Assembly (NCBI GenBank): GCA_003313425.1
Contig: NHZP01000033.1
Location: 248,001 to 312,000, forward strand
Reading direction: 5' to 3'
Origin: Pseudopyrenochaeta lycopersici
Taxonomy: Eukaryota; Ascomycota; Dothideomycetes; Pleosporales; Pseudopyrenochaetaceae
Length of the DNA: 64,000 nucleotides
The notes beneath the pieces are model-generated. The model was not told where the DNA came from. It saw only the letters and a program-made list of their open reading frames with translations, and did not search any database. Made by a program: the position numbers and the translations under genes. This document shows positions 30,477 to 43,492 of the stretch, piece after piece. Every line of letters starts with the position of its first letter. The stretch's first letter is position 1.

Positions 30477-31163
30477 ATGGCATCTCGATTCCCCACACCC
30501 TCCGGCGAAGCATCGCTTCGAGACGTTGTCAGCTCAGCTCTCAATGTTCTCCACCACGGCCCCGCACCGTTCGATCACGAAGATGCTAACGGTCAGCTTA
30601 TCGGTTGTTACACATCGATGCCGTAAGTACCGGGTTCTAGCTTGGGGAATTTGAACCTCGGTCAACATCCATACACCGCAAGGCTGACACGAAGAAAAAG
30701 ATATACGCCTCACATAGCCCCAGCTGCATTCAGTCTCATGCAAACAATATATACCCCAGCGACGCTACCCGCACGCTTGCGCCAATTGGGCATCCTAGCC
30801 GTCGCATCAGTGTACAAGGCACCTTACGTGCTGTACTGCCACACTCCGGTCTCCAAGAGCCTCGGCTTCACTGAGCAGCAGTTCCAAGAGGCTGTTAGTG
30901 GCGTTACGCCGCAGGGTCTATCAGAGTCGGAATCCGTTGCCTTTGAGACGGCGCTAAAGCTGGCGAGGGATCGCCATGCACTCAGCGACGAGGATTTTGC
31001 CCGAGGTGAGAAGGTGCTCGGGAAGGAAGGCGTTGCTGGATTGGCGAATGTGGTTGCAGGGTATGTGTACGTGTGCATTCTGGTCAATGTTGCGGGGCCA
31101 AAGCCTGGGGGCTGGGAGCATGGATCCGAGCAAGACCAACGGGAAGCGGGAGAAGAGGCCTAA
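30477..31163 (+). CDS. Carboxymuconolactone decarboxylase/AhpD-like protein
   Basis: 202-aa protein from two exons; the 78-nt intron (30623-30700) has a good donor (gtaagt) and a ctgac branch site. Splicing joins GCYTSMP to YTPHIAPAAFSL in frame. The body is the all-helical CMD-type fold: LRQLGILAVASVYKAPYVLY, LGFTEQQFQEAVSGVTP, GLSESESVAFETALKLARD, and VAGLANVVAGYVYVCILVNV. I see no CxxC pair, so an AhpD-like peroxidase activity is unlikely; many fungal members of this fold lack it and act on small organic substrates or have unknown roles. The C-terminal GPKPGGWEHGSEQDQ tail is unusual and could reflect a missed 3' splice. Divergent to the FAD monooxygenase, suggesting a joint pathway. Confidence 0.82.
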
Positions 31164-31902
31164 AGCGATCTCTCAACGCGCACAATTCGTGGATAGGCCC
31201 ACAGTTCATGGATGTGAACTCCGGTCCCAATTTCAGTGTTTTCGATCGCCGTCTTTAGTTTATTCCGTGAAAACGTGTCTCTAGCACTGGTGGGACATTT
31301 TTTTAATAAAATGTGCGACATGGCGCATCGCCCTGCATCGGATGATTCAGGACCGAAATGGCCCTGCTCTATTATCATAATGCGAGATATAGCATATCGT
31401 CTTTCGATCATCGCGCTAAAAACGTGGGAACGGCGCGTGGATAAGGTTTCAGGGCGGGAGCACGGCCAAAACGCCTCTCCCGTGCCACAAAAAGCGTGCC
31501 GTGATCCAACGGCCAGACCCCCACCAAGCCGCGGACCGCTTCCTGTAATTGGGCCCATATTTGCTGCTGGTGAGATTAGGCAACCGGAGTAGCATGAGAA
31601 GATTGATCGGGTGTCTCTGCGCCAGACTAAAATGATCATTGCGTTTAACGCCAGAGTGGATTATCAAGGCTGATCGAGCAGGCTGCGAATAAGAGTCGCA
31701 ACACCCTTTGGATGAATTATTAGAGCAACGTGTCTAACCAGTGATATTTCGTTCTCTCCCCTAGTGCTTACTACGGTAACGCTGACTAGCCATTTTGCGG
31801 GTGACGCTTTGTTAATTTCGTTGCTGAAGCGAGCGTCGACACCACCAACTCGCGTCATCGCCATGTGAACTTTGCTGCCTACCTGCTCACTTTATTGGCA
31901 TA
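31164..31902. other. Intergenic, no gene seen
   Basis: 3' flanks of the convergent CMD-like and SDR genes. Overlapping small frames on both strands show no domain. Confidence 0.45.
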
Positions 31903-32902
31903 CTAGATGCCCAAGTGCACCGTCAAAGTAAGCCCAGAGTCCAGGATCAACCCGATACCATTCACATATGATGCTGCGGGGCTGAGCAGGTAGACGATGC
32001 TGTCGCCGACCTCATCGGGCTCCGCAGGCCGGCCTACCGGCACTGCAGCCTTGATAAAGTCCCCAATAGGCGGAAATTTCTTACTCTCAGCGTCAAACAT
32101 TGGCGTACGAACCCAACTCGGGCAAATGGCGTTGACGCGAATGCCTTTTCCGGCGGTGTCTTGGGCTGCAGCATGTGTCAGCGATGCGCAAAGATAATCA
32201 CAGCTTCCATGAATGGTTTACCTGTCGCCTTCGTAATTCCCAGCGCTGCGTGCTTCGAAGCAATGTAAGCAACCTTTGCTGGCACAGCAGCGTATGACAG
32301 CGCCGACGTGACATTCACAATGGCGCCGCGACCCAGATCCCGGGATTCACCAGTGATGGTAGTGAAGCTGCGAGAATCCTGCTTCGACATTGCTGCGATA
32401 GCTGCTTGTGAGCAAAGGAGAATGCCACGTGAGTTGACAGCAACGACCTTGTCATAGTCGGCAAGGTCGACGTCTGGGACTGGAACGTAATTGGCGACAT
32501 CGATCTATGTACGATCAGCTCCATGGCATTGCCCGATCGGAAATTGGCAGATGACATACACCTGCACTGTTCACGAGGTAATCGAGCCTTCCAAACTCTT
32601 CAACTGCCTTAGCGAAGACAGCATTGACGCTCTCAACACTGGTCACGTCGATGTGGTACGCTCGGGCTTCGTATTCTGGGTTGGTAGCAAACTTCTTGCT
32701 GGCTGCCGCAGACTCCTGCACTCTTTCGAAGTCAATGTCCGCGAAGATGACAGCGCGGGCACCTGATGCTGCGAGCGAGTTGGCTGCTCCTAGGCCGATC
32801 CCCCCAGCTGACTATAGCATTGTTAGTGATGCATCGAGGGCTGCTTCTCGGTTTACATACGCCGGTGACGATTGCGACGCCTTCCGTTCTGAATGAAGCC
32901 AT
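31903..32902 (-). CDS. Short-chain dehydrogenase/reductase (SDR)
   Basis: NAD(P)(H)-dependent oxidoreductase of the classical SDR family. Four exons with introns 32812-32860, 32505-32559 and 32166-32221 (49, 55 and 56 nt) give 279 aa and an exact codon count. Splicing restores the cofactor motif VTGSAGGIGLG and the junction NSAGIDVANYVPVPDV. The NNAG-type motif appears as NSAG; the catalytic set is intact: Ser in NVTSALSY and the YIASK motif (YxxxK). C-terminal DEVGDSIVYLLSPAASYVNG is the usual SDR end. Acidic residue in ADIDFERV after the second strand favours NAD(H). Start ATG 32902 is the only one preceding the glycine motif. Convergent with the CMD-like gene and close to the PKS; plausible tailoring enzyme. 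Confidence 0.93.
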
Positions 32903-33884
32903 GATTACGTTGTACTCTGGATGATTCTTCGAGTTTCTCCAGAAGAAAGAGCGGACAGATGACTGGCAAGGCCTTCCGTATATCCTGTGGAATCAACAAT
33001 GGAAGTAAGATGGCACTTCACGTGACAGCAAACAAGCAAAGCTTGGGTGGGTATCCGAGAAGCACGTAATTTTCCCTATGCCTGCGCCGCAATTACTTCC
33101 CGTAGGATGCTACATTGTAATTACCGCGAAGTAACACTAGATCACCTTATCGAAGGCCTCCCGATGTGCCACGCCGCACCGGAGCCTCGCCCCCGTCTCG
33201 CGACCAAACTGTCGGGACTAGACCAAGACGCGGCCGGACGGCTGACGGCTAAATGCATTCGAACTGCAGATCTGACAGACCGTATGCCCGCCAATTACTG
33301 GTGCGGCCCGCAGTGTGGGTCATGACACGGCGCCAAACACCTTCATCTAGCAGAATCAGCGAAGCGATTATCGTCGCTGACTGTGCTTCCCCGCTTTATT
33401 TTGGAGATAGCTGAAGGAAAGTGGGCTCAGAGACACATACTACAACTTCTATATTAAAAATAATTGCAAAACGGAAAATGTTGAGTAGTAATGGTACACT
33501 ACGAACACGCTCAGGGAGCAAATATAGCGCTGCCCACCAACAAGGTTTCGGTCGATTGCGTAGCCTCGCCCTGGCCTGTGCACACGGTATTTATGCATCT
33601 TCCCTGCTGTGCAGCCGACATCACGCGATGGCGGCCAATCAACCCACATGCGGTAGAAGGATGCCACAGCCCTCGAATCTCACCCTGGCAACTCCGACTT
33701 AAACAGCCACCCTACACGAGTTCCACGTTGGCGGAAAGTACAAGCCCGACATAAGCTGGATCATATATCAGCGGCTTTGTGCTTACTTCGCAACGTGAGT
33801 TCGCTTGGGTCCAGTGGAAGCTGGATGTATTGTTTCCGCCCCTCTTGAACACAACAACAGTGATTCCGGTGACGCACACGAAGC
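32903..33884. other. Intergenic, divergent promoters of SDR and membrane-protein genes
   Basis: 982 bp between divergent start codons. Small overlapping frames only. Contains promoters for both genes; no specific factor site identified with confidence. Confidence 0.45.
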
Positions 33885-35138
33885 ATGTCAGCGCCAGACG
33901 ACCTCTATGCGGATCGGGGTCCTAGACTCGCGGCATACAATGTGGCTATGATTGCCATTCCGACCATTGGGGTGGCTGTGAGGTTCTGGTCGAGGGCCCT
34001 CACCACCCATGAGAAGCATCGCAAGTTCTGGTGGGATGACTGGACAGTTCTGTTTGCACTGGTATGAACTACCGATCTTGTCTTTGGGAGTCAAAAATTG
34101 CTAACACAGCAAAAAGCCATGGTGTGTAGCCAGCAACTCGCTTGCAATCGAAATGATCCGACTTGGACTGGGCAAACACATCGCCGTCGTGCCAATGCCG
34201 AATGTCCTTCAGGCGCTTAAAGTCCTCTTCGCAACATATCTTGTCTACGACACCGGCTTAACTCTTGCCAAGATGTCTGCTCTCTTCTTCCTCGCCAGGA
34301 TTTTTGGGTCGCACTCGAGGAACTTTAACCGGCTCCTTTGGGCGACACATGGTCTGGTGTGGGCTTGGTGGGTTGGCATTGTGTTCGCTACCATCTTCAT
34401 GTGCAAGCCCATTTCCAAACAGTGGAATCCTGCGCTCGAGGGCACCTGCGGAAGTAATGATGCGCTTTGGCTTGGAAGCGCGATTCCGAGTGTCATCATC
34501 GATCTGATTATTCTTGTGCTCCCAATGCCAATGCTTTGGAGATTGCAGCTCAGAAGATCTCGCAAGATTCTCGTCACGACTGTGTTCGTTTGCGGTTATT
34601 GGTAAGTTTATGATCTACTCTCAACACTGAATCTTACTGATCATGCTCCTAGCGTTATTCTCGTTTCTCTTGGCCGCTTGGTGACCGTTATTAAGAGTGG
34701 TGAAGAGTTGAATACTGATCTAACCTGTAAGACTACGTACACTGCAGATTTCACATCGCTCGCATACTAACAAAGCACTCAGGGGCCGGCGTCTCTCCTT
34801 TCTATTGGCTTGGTGCAGAGACCCCAATCACCATCCTCAGTGTCTCTCTCCCGAGCGTTTTCTTCCTCTTCCGTCGCGCACGTCAACATGGAGCCGCATC
34901 CCTCTTCAGCTCTCGTGTGAGCGGATCTCGCATACCGCTGCAAAACGGTGACGGCAACCGCATGGGCCCAGGTTCTGCTGGTTCCGGCTCTTTGCAAAAT
35001 ATTTACACTGGACCGGACAAATGCGAGACTGACGCCACGGTGGACGTTGTCACTATACCAGACTCTTCGCGTGGGCAGGGCGACGCTGCTGGGAATACAA
35101 TACATGTTTCAAACGCATTTGTTGTATCGCGTGTTTAA
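33885..35138 (+). CDS. Rhodopsin-domain-type fungal integral membrane protein
   Basis: 363-aa, seven-helix protein of the fungal 'rhodopsin domain' family (PTH11-like relatives). Four exons, introns 34062-34116, 34602-34652 and 34727-34782 (51-56 nt); codon sums are exact. Typical family motifs: KFWWDDWTVLFAL after the first helix, IRLGLGKH, DTGLTLAKMSALFF, WNPALEGTCG, and DLIILVLPMPMLWRLQL. The cytosolic tail is Gly/Ser-rich. For intron 1, the acceptor at 34116 (caaaaag) gives CVASNSLAIEMIRLG in frame, whereas the earlier cag would not. Function of these proteins is mostly unknown; plasma-membrane sensing is a common proposal. It lies 1 kb upstream of the PKS on the same strand. Confidence 0.9.
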
Positions 35139-36146
35139 GTTCGCCTGTGTACACAAATTGTGTCATCGGATTGCAAAATGGAAATTCTTAGCTCTGTTCA
35201 TTACTTTTTGAGGTATCTACGAATGAAACCGTGGTGATTTTTGTAGGCTGTGATAGAAGTAGAAAAAGTTCAAAAAAAGCTTTTCACGACAATGATAATA
35301 TACTAAGATCCACAAATCGCTATATATGATTAAGTCAAGTCAACGGAGTGCCCAAAATCTCGATTAACTCGCCTTTTGCAGCGGCAGCGTATTCTGTGAG
35401 CATCTCCACAGTGTTCAATCGTTAGACTGAGCGTCAACCCAGTCTCACGCAAAATAAAATCTTTGATAATACCCGAGAAAGCTCTAGAGTGAACGGGAAT
35501 GATTCCATTTCGGTACAGCGCAGGATCGGACTCCGGATTAGGGCGTTTCCAAGAAGAGAAAAGATAAGGGTCAGTTAGGTGTCAGGAGGATCGGAATCCT
35601 GGTCAGACTTAACTAGTTAGCGTTGTTTTCAAAATAGTGTTATATTTTACCCGGGGGACGCCAAATCTATCGCAACTAATGCACAAATTCCCGATAATCG
35701 ACAAAGACAACGAATCAGCATGATGGCAGTCACCGTGAATTGCATGTGCTGTCTCAGCTCCCGTCTGACATAATTTCAGGAAGGCGTCAAGAGGGTGGCG
35801 ATGAGGCGGGGAATCGCTCAGCTGAGCAAAGGTCGGGCATCTACCAGTCATCATATCACATGCGGACGGCACAGAAACCCCGGGGCTTCGCCTCTATGTC
35901 TCTGAGTTCATGGAATTAGCCTTACCTCGTAGTTCTATTCAGCGTGTGATTATTTCCCAGCAAGTTGGTCGGCTGAAGGTACCGTTTTATATTGGGTATA
36001 TGGAGACATTCATCTGGAGACGTTCTTCTTCCTTGGAATGAGCAAGGGCGGCTTTTCTTGTTCTTTTTATTAGCCAAGTATGACTTGAAATATCATTCTA
36101 CTAGTTCAGCATACCCGCAAGCCGTCCACATCCTCTTGACGCCACA
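35139..36146. other. Intergenic, PKS promoter region
   Basis: 1 kb without a supported gene. It should hold the promoter of the HR-PKS. No unambiguous Zn2Cys6 binding site (inverted CGG) or TATA box was identified by eye. Confidence 0.45.
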
Positions 36147-39100
36147 ATGCGGAAGCATGAGCCAGGAGGCGAGCCTGTTGCCATTGTAGGCATGGGTAAG
36201 TCCTTCCAAAGGAATCGTACTACATCCACTGCTACAGACTGACTCGTAAACAGCATGTCGCCTGCCGGGCGATGTCCAATCACCATCCGACTTCTGGCAG
36301 GCTCTTCTCGAAGGACGATCGGGAAAAGGTGACATACCGCACTCTCGCTTCAACAAAGATGCTTTCTATGATCCCAACTCCAGGGCGCCTGGCAGCATCA
36401 ATGGCAGCCAGGGCCACTTCATCAGCAATGACATCAGGCTGTTTGACAATGATTTCTTCGGCATCAACAATCTTGAGGCGACGTATATGGATCCGCAGCA
36501 ACGTCAGCTTCTGGAGGTATCATTCGAGTGTTTCGAGTCCGCGGGCGTAACGTTGCCACAAGTTGCAGGAGCAAATATTGGGTGCTATGTCGCGAACTTC
36601 ACATCGGACTATGCTGTCATTCAGTCAAAGGACCCTGAGCTGTTTCATCGGTACAGCGGAACGGGAATGGGCACCGCGATCCTCGCGAATCGTCTTAGTC
36701 ATGCGTTCGATCTGAAGGGTCCTAGTGTGACGCTTGACACGGCATGCTCATCTTCAGTGTACGCCTTGCACCTCGCGTGTGCCGCCTTGAAGAATGGCGA
36801 GTGTGACGGTGCGCTTGTCGGTGGCGCGAACTTGATACAGACACCTGAGCCGTACATAGGGGCTGTGAAAGCTGGTCTAACGAGCGGAACATCGACATGC
36901 CATACGTTCGATGTTGCAGCAGATGGCTATGCGCGTGCCGAAGGTGTCGGTGTGTTGATGCTCAAGAGATTGAGCGACGCGATAGAATCAGGTGATTCAA
37001 TACGATCTATCATTCGTGGCACAGCAATAAACAGCAATGGAAAGACGAACGGGATATCACTTCCCAGTTCAGATGGCCAAGAAGCTGTGATTCGACAAGC
37101 ATACCTGAGCGCCGGGATTACTCCAGATGAAACAGACTACATCGAAGCGCATGGTACTGGCACTGAAGTTGGAGATGGTATTGAGGTTGAAGCATTCTCA
37201 CGCGTAATTCGTCATCGATCGGGACGACCAATGCTAATAGGCGGTGTCAAGACGAACCTCGGACATACAGAAGCAGTCAGCGGTATAGCGAGTATAATCA
37301 AGGTATCACTTGCACTAGAGCAGGGTATCATTCCAAAGACGATCGGGATCAGTAACTTGAATCCGAAACTACGTCTAGAGGAGAGAAATGTGCAAGTGGC
37401 CACGGAGAACGTACCATGGCCTGATTCAGATTGCCGGAGAGCTAGCGTAAATTCATTTGGGTATGGTGGGTCCAACGGACATGTCATTCTCGAAGAATTC
37501 ACAAGGGAAAAACAGCTCGGGGAAGAAGACCAAGATCAGATTGGCGAACAAAGCTTTTTACTTCCAATTTCAGGAAAGACAGCACACGCTCTAGACGCTC
37601 GTCTAAGCGATTTCAACGAACTATGTAAAAGCCAGCGAATTCGCTTAGAGGACCTTAGTCATACATTAAGCTGCCGAAGAACGCATTTTCCGCACCGCGG
37701 GTTCTCGATCGCTTCCATGGATACACTAAAATCGGGAATTTCCACGACCCCAATACGGACGCATACTGTAAGACTGGATGCTGAGCAGCAGCCTCGTATT
37801 GTTTTTGCTTTTACCGGCCAAGGAGCACAATGGGCTGGAATGGGGAAACAGCTCATCGAGAAATACCCCATTTTTGAGGACACAATCGTTCGACTTGACC
37901 TTCATCTAGCATCTCTCAACCCACCTCCAGCTTGGAAAATGTATGACATTCTCACAAACTCCTGCCTCAAAGCGAGCATCAACGATGCATCAATAGCACA
38001 ACCTAGCTGCACTGCAGTCCAGATCGGACTGCTGGAGGTTTTGAGACTACTCAAGATCATTCCTGAAGTAGTCGTTGGCCATTCTTCGGGTGAGATAGCA
38101 GCTGCGTATGCTGCTGGCTTCCTGACTGCCGAGGAAGCTATCGCCATAGCGTATTTCCGCGGGTTAGCAGTCTCACAAGTCCATTCAGAAGGAGCCATGG
38201 CTGCACTCGGAACAAGCGAACAAATTGCCCTAAAGCATATAATGGACTTTGGCTGTGAGGACGAAGTGGAAGTCGCTTGCGTCAACAGCCCATCGAGTGT
38301 TACGATTAGCGGGAACGCACCAGCTATCGAGCGCCTCGTTGAATATGTTACCGAAAGAGGTGTTTTTGCGAGGTTACTGAAAACTGATGGGAAAGCATAC
38401 CACTCAAGTCATATGGCGCCTGTTGGAGAATACTATGAATTTCTCTTAGAGGAGGTTCTAGCCACGCACAAAACCCCGTTGCGTGAGAGTGGTCCCCGAA
38501 TGGTTTCATCTGTCGAACCACGCGTTATCTGCAGCGCATTCGCATCCACTCCTTCGTACTGGCGGCGAAACCTTGAGTCACAAGTTTCCTTCAGTACAGC
38601 TATGCATCTCGCACTCGACTCTCAGCGGTGTGCCATCATCGAAATTGGCCCACACAGCGCTCTCAAAGGTCCAATTAATGATGTTCTGCGAGCAGAAGAC
38701 AAACAAGAATCCTTTTACTTGCCAACACTGATTCGAAACCAACAGTCGTCACGCTCAATCCTCGAACTAGTTGGCAATCTCTTCCTACATGATATCACCC
38801 GTCCCCTCCATACTCTCAATGCCGCAAACCCTCCCCTAGGCCTATTATCATCACACGTCCGAACGGGCAGGTTTGTCCCGGATCTCGCACCATACAAATG
38901 GCACCATGGCCCACCCCTCTGGAGTGAGAGTCGCATAAGCACCGAGTACCGTAACCGCAGCCACGCGCGACATGAGCTCCTTGGGTCACGCGTACCAGGT
39001 GGCAGCGGCGAGACGCTCACCTGGCGCAATATGTTGAGGGTCGATGATGTACCGTGGCTGCAAGATCATAAGTTGAATGACACAATTGTGTTCCCTGCAG

Positions 39101-42100
39101 CGGGGTATCTGGCAATGGCTCTTGAAGCCTTTCAGCAATCGATGGGAAAGAACCTGGCGGGCCAGGATGTCGCCATCAAAAATGTCAAATTCTTGAATAT
39201 GATTACATTCACGAGCAGGACGGCACCGGTGGAGGTTTTTACCGAGCTATGTAAGGAGCGCAATTCGCTGGTTTCGAATTCCTCTTCGCGATGGCTTTTC
39301 ACAATATCCAGTTTCGAAGCGGGCGTTTCCACGGTACACGCTCGCGGGATCGTTTTGGCGCAAGACATGGTATTGGGAGAGATGAATCTTAATAGTATGA
39401 ATAATTCTGACCGGGAGTTCATGGATGCGAGCCGCTGGTACTACCGAATGGACACTGAGGGTCTCAGGTTTGGTCCGACTTTCCAACGCCTCCAAGATAT
39501 CCATAACGATGTGCGCAAGAAGGCCAAAGTTTCTTTTGCCAAGGTTGTCGACTACTCCTCCGATAGCTACTCAGGAAACTGCTATCCCGTGCACCCCACA
39601 GTCATTGACGCCATGTTCCAAGCATCCATCATTTCAACGGCTGCCGGTGTCCCGGCTCAACTGAGGGGGAAAATCCCTATCTCTCTGGAGGCTGCGATAT
39701 TCCGAACATCCTCCGCACTCAATGGGCATGGAGAGATACAGGCAATTTCGGCTTTTGAGAGTCAGCAAACCGCCGTTTCCCAGGTCCAGCTTACGAGCGC
39801 AAGCGGGCAAATTGTCGGAGTCAAAAATTTGCAGATCGTCCCATGGCAAAAATCGCACATCGTAAATGATCAAGAACAAAAACGCCAGCCGTATCTGGAA
39901 GTAACATGGAAGCCAAGCATCTCTCATCTCATGTCATTCGATTCAGAGGCTTTAGGTGCCGTTCTTGAGGAGATGATTGAATCATTGGGAAGCTCGTTCT
40001 CAAGCCCCAGCGCTGCGAGAATGGCGGCTGTGATGTCGCTCTATTGCCATCAAAAGCCAGGAAAACTAGAGGTTCTCCATCTCAACGCAAATGATCGCAC
40101 TGACATTGACTCTTCATTGGCCCTTTCACGAGGACAAGAGTCGTTAAAGCTTGTACAATCGTATTGTTTAGGCATCTACCAAGATGACGAGCTCAAGATT
40201 TCGAACGCTCTTGACGGCTCTACGCAACCAAACGAGGACTCAGAATATGATATCATAATGGCATCCTACCTATCAGGTTCTGACAACCTTCCTTGGAAAA
40301 TCCTCGGGAAGAAGTTGCGCAAAGGTGGCGTCATTGTTGCTGCGGCGAATGGTGAGACACTGTCGCAGCTTGAGGAGTATTTCGCCATTCAGCATGTGAT
40401 TCGAACAGGTACAGACTTCTTGGTGATTGCGATCTTAAAAGATGATATATATACCAATGGTGTGTGTAAGCCACCTATGATTCTTCTTGTAAGTACTGCG
40501 TGAATCCTTCGTCCTGGGCTCGATCATAATGTATTATTCATACAGAAATCCCGCAACGCACCTGCAAATTTCGTCACCAAGGAATGTCTGATTCAACTCG
40601 AAGAACAGCTTTGCTCCCAGATCCAGGTGATCGACTTCGAAGACATGACGGAGAATACTGTCAATATGCAGTCCGTTGTCATCAGCGCTGTCGAAATGCA
40701 CACGGCCTTACTCGATGACATTTCAGAAGACAATCTTTTACGGCTAAAACAGCTATTAAAGCGTGCTGGGACAGTAATATGGCTTCAATCTATGGCAGGC
40801 TTGGGTCAAGAAACGAATGGAGACATAGCAAAGCTGGGTCTCACAGAGGGTTTAGCTCGAACCCTTACACTTGAATACCCCAACTTGAAGTTCAGCATCC
40901 TTGATGTTGGCCAAAACACCTCCTTAGAACTCACAGACAAGGCTTTAGCATTCGTTGTGGACGAAGTCACGCACACCGAAATTCCAGAGTCAAAGTACAT
41001 GCTCAGGGACGATGGCGTTCTCTACCTTCCACGCTTCTCCCCAGTGGACACGCTGAATTACCGATTCAATAGTCGAACCCAAGAATTGCCCGTGGAAAGA
41101 CAGCTCGGTGATATCGGGCGGTGCCAGCTGCACATCGAAGCACCTGGCGCGTTCGGAACACTGGCCTTCAAGAGCAGTGAACGTGCAAGTGCCGAATTGC
41201 CGCCGACAAACATCGAGGTACAGATACAAGCCGTAAGTCTGAATGCGAAAGACTACTATTCACTCAAGGGGAGTGTGAACACCAAAAACGCGACATGCTC
41301 TCTAGACTTTGTGGGTGTAGTAACCAGCGTCGGATGCGCAGTCTCGTCGTTTCATCCGGGAGACCGCGTAGTGGGCATGGCGCCGAACCACTTCGAGACA
41401 TACATACAGGTTCCGGAGTGGTCATGCGTCAAGCTGGAACACAATGAGGATGTAGCAAAGATGGCAACAGTACCTATCGTCTTTGCAACAGCACTTTACG
41501 CACTCCAGCATCGGGCGCAGCTGAAACCTGGAGAAACGGTCCTGATTCACTCAGCTGCTGGTGGAGCCGGTATTGCGGCTATTCAAGTTGCAAAACTTTG
41601 TGGTGCGCAGATATTTGCAACCGTAGGGACAGACGCCAAAAAGGACTTCCTCGTCTCTGAATACAATATTCCGCGAGATCGCATCTTCTCATCTCGAAAC
41701 GCAGACTTCCTGCCCGCTATCATGAAGATGACCGAAGGTGCCGGTGTAGATGTAGTCTTCAACTCCCTCACGGGCGACTTGCTGCGCGCAAGCTGGGCGG
41801 CATGTGCAGATTTCGGACGATTTGTCGATGTGTCGAAGAAAGATTGCGTTGATGGCGGCATCTTGGATATGACACCTTTCAGCAGAGGAGCAACATATCA
41901 TGCGTTTGATTTGGCAGAGCTGTACTACTCTAAGAAGAAGGCAATGAATGCGCTTTGGCATACGTAAGTGGTTCGCCAACGTTCGACCAGTACAACATAT
42001 TAACATGCATAATAGGCTGTTAGAACAAGCTGTCAATCTAACACGAAGCGGTGCCGTAAGGCCTGTATTGCCCGTGGAAGTGTTTGGCATTTCAAAAGTC

Positions 42101-43492
42101 ACAGAAGCATTCCAGCGATTCGGCAATCCTTCTCGCATTGGTAAAGTGGTTGTCTCTTTTGAAGATCCAAGCGCAAGAGTTCGGGTATGTTCTAGCATCG
42201 AGCAGAATCGTTCATAGAGCTAAAATTAACAGTGCATACCAAACAAATACGACACGCAACTTGATGGCAATAAGACATACCTACTCGTGGGGTGCCTGGG
42301 TGGGCTCGGGCGAACGATATCTAGCTGGATGGTCGACCGTGGGGCACGCAACCTCATATTCCTGAGTCGCTCAGGTACTTCGAAAGAAGCTGCTGCATCG
42401 CATGTTCAATATCTTCGGAATCATGGAGTGAGTGTAGAGGTAGTCGAAGGCGATGTTGCATCTTTAATCGACGTGACTCGTGCAGTAACAAAGGCTAAGA
42501 GTCCAATCGGTGGCGTGGTACACGCTGCGATGAAGCTAGACGTGAGTATTCCACATACCCCGCGTATGTCCCGCCGCAGCTCTAACTTTCCTTAGGAGTC
42601 CCTTTTCGAGCAAATGACGCTTACGCAATGGAACACTTGTCTGGCGCCAAAGGTTCGCGGAGCATGGAACTTGCATCAAGCCCTCCTCTCTGCGCAATCA
42701 ACGCCTGACTTCTTCCTAATGACATCTTCCGTTGCCGGTACGGTCGGCCTGGTTACTGAAAGCAACTACACAGCCGCAAACGCTTACCTCAACACATTCG
42801 CACGATATAGAAGTGGCCTTGGGTTGCCTGCAACGTCCATAGCACTGGGCTGCATTTCTGAAGTCGGCTATCTCCACGAAAATCCTGAAATCGAGAAGAT
42901 GCTGTTGCGCAAAGGCATAATGGCATACAATGTAGCAGAGATGCTGCAGATTGTTGACTCGGCGATTTCGCCTCCGGACGAGTTATCTGCAGTGTCTGGT
43001 ACTCAAGGGCAATCGAATATCATTGTGGGTCTTGAGGTTGAGGGCTTACAGCGCGCACATACTCAACAGGGAGGAATCTATGATGATCCACGCGCGGGAA
43101 TTATCGCAAACAGTCTAGCGTCTCAAGCCAGGAGCTCTCCGAATGACCCCAATTCTGGAAAAGGAGCTGACAATGCCTGTTTGAGGCAAGAACTTGCCAA
43201 CGCTGTCTCCGAGGCCACGTCCTGCACTGCTGGGGCGATGGAAAAGGTCAAAGCGGTAGTACAAATTTGCCTGCAGCGGACTCTCGCCGGGCTGCTCCTC
43301 CTTCCGGAGGAGAAGATGGACGCAAAGCGGCGACTTGGTGACTATGGGATGGATTCGATGCTGGGTGCCGAGTATCGTTCAGCACTTTCGAAACAAATCG
43401 GAATCGACATCCCGGTTGCAGTCTTGCTTGATGCTGAGATGGGTTTCGAGCAGCTTGGTGGCTTTGTTGAAAAATTATTGGTTGGAAACTGA
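36147..43492 (+). CDS. Highly reducing type I polyketide synthase (HR-PKS)
   Basis: Iterative multidomain enzyme that assembles a reduced polyketide. Six exons; introns 36196-36253, 40489-40545, 41964-42015, 42185-42232 and 42542-42595 (48-58 nt); 2358 aa, all phases consistent. The first exon is 49 bp (MRKHEPGGEPVAIVGM), completing the KS start VAIVGMACRLPGD. KS: DTACSSS (Cys about 181), EAHGTGT, KTNLGHTEA. AT: GHSSGE (Ser about 627). DH: HKLNDTIVFP (His about 955) and HPTVIDAMFQ (Asp about 1135). About 1215-1430 is a short methyltransferase-like remnant without a SAM-binding glycine motif (only YDIIMASYLSG and LRKGGVIVAA resemble its end), then a structural KR half. ER: LIHSAAGGAG (about 1764). 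KR: YLLVGCLGGLG (about 1975) and SNYTAANAY. ACP: YGMDSMLGAE, Ser about 2314. No thioesterase or reductase release domain. Catalytically complete apart from MT. Product not predictable. Confidence 0.97.

Noticed and set aside
33047..33754. Short plus-strand frames between the SDR and membrane-protein genes
   Set aside because: They overlap in several phases and lack motifs; the region is better explained as promoter DNA.
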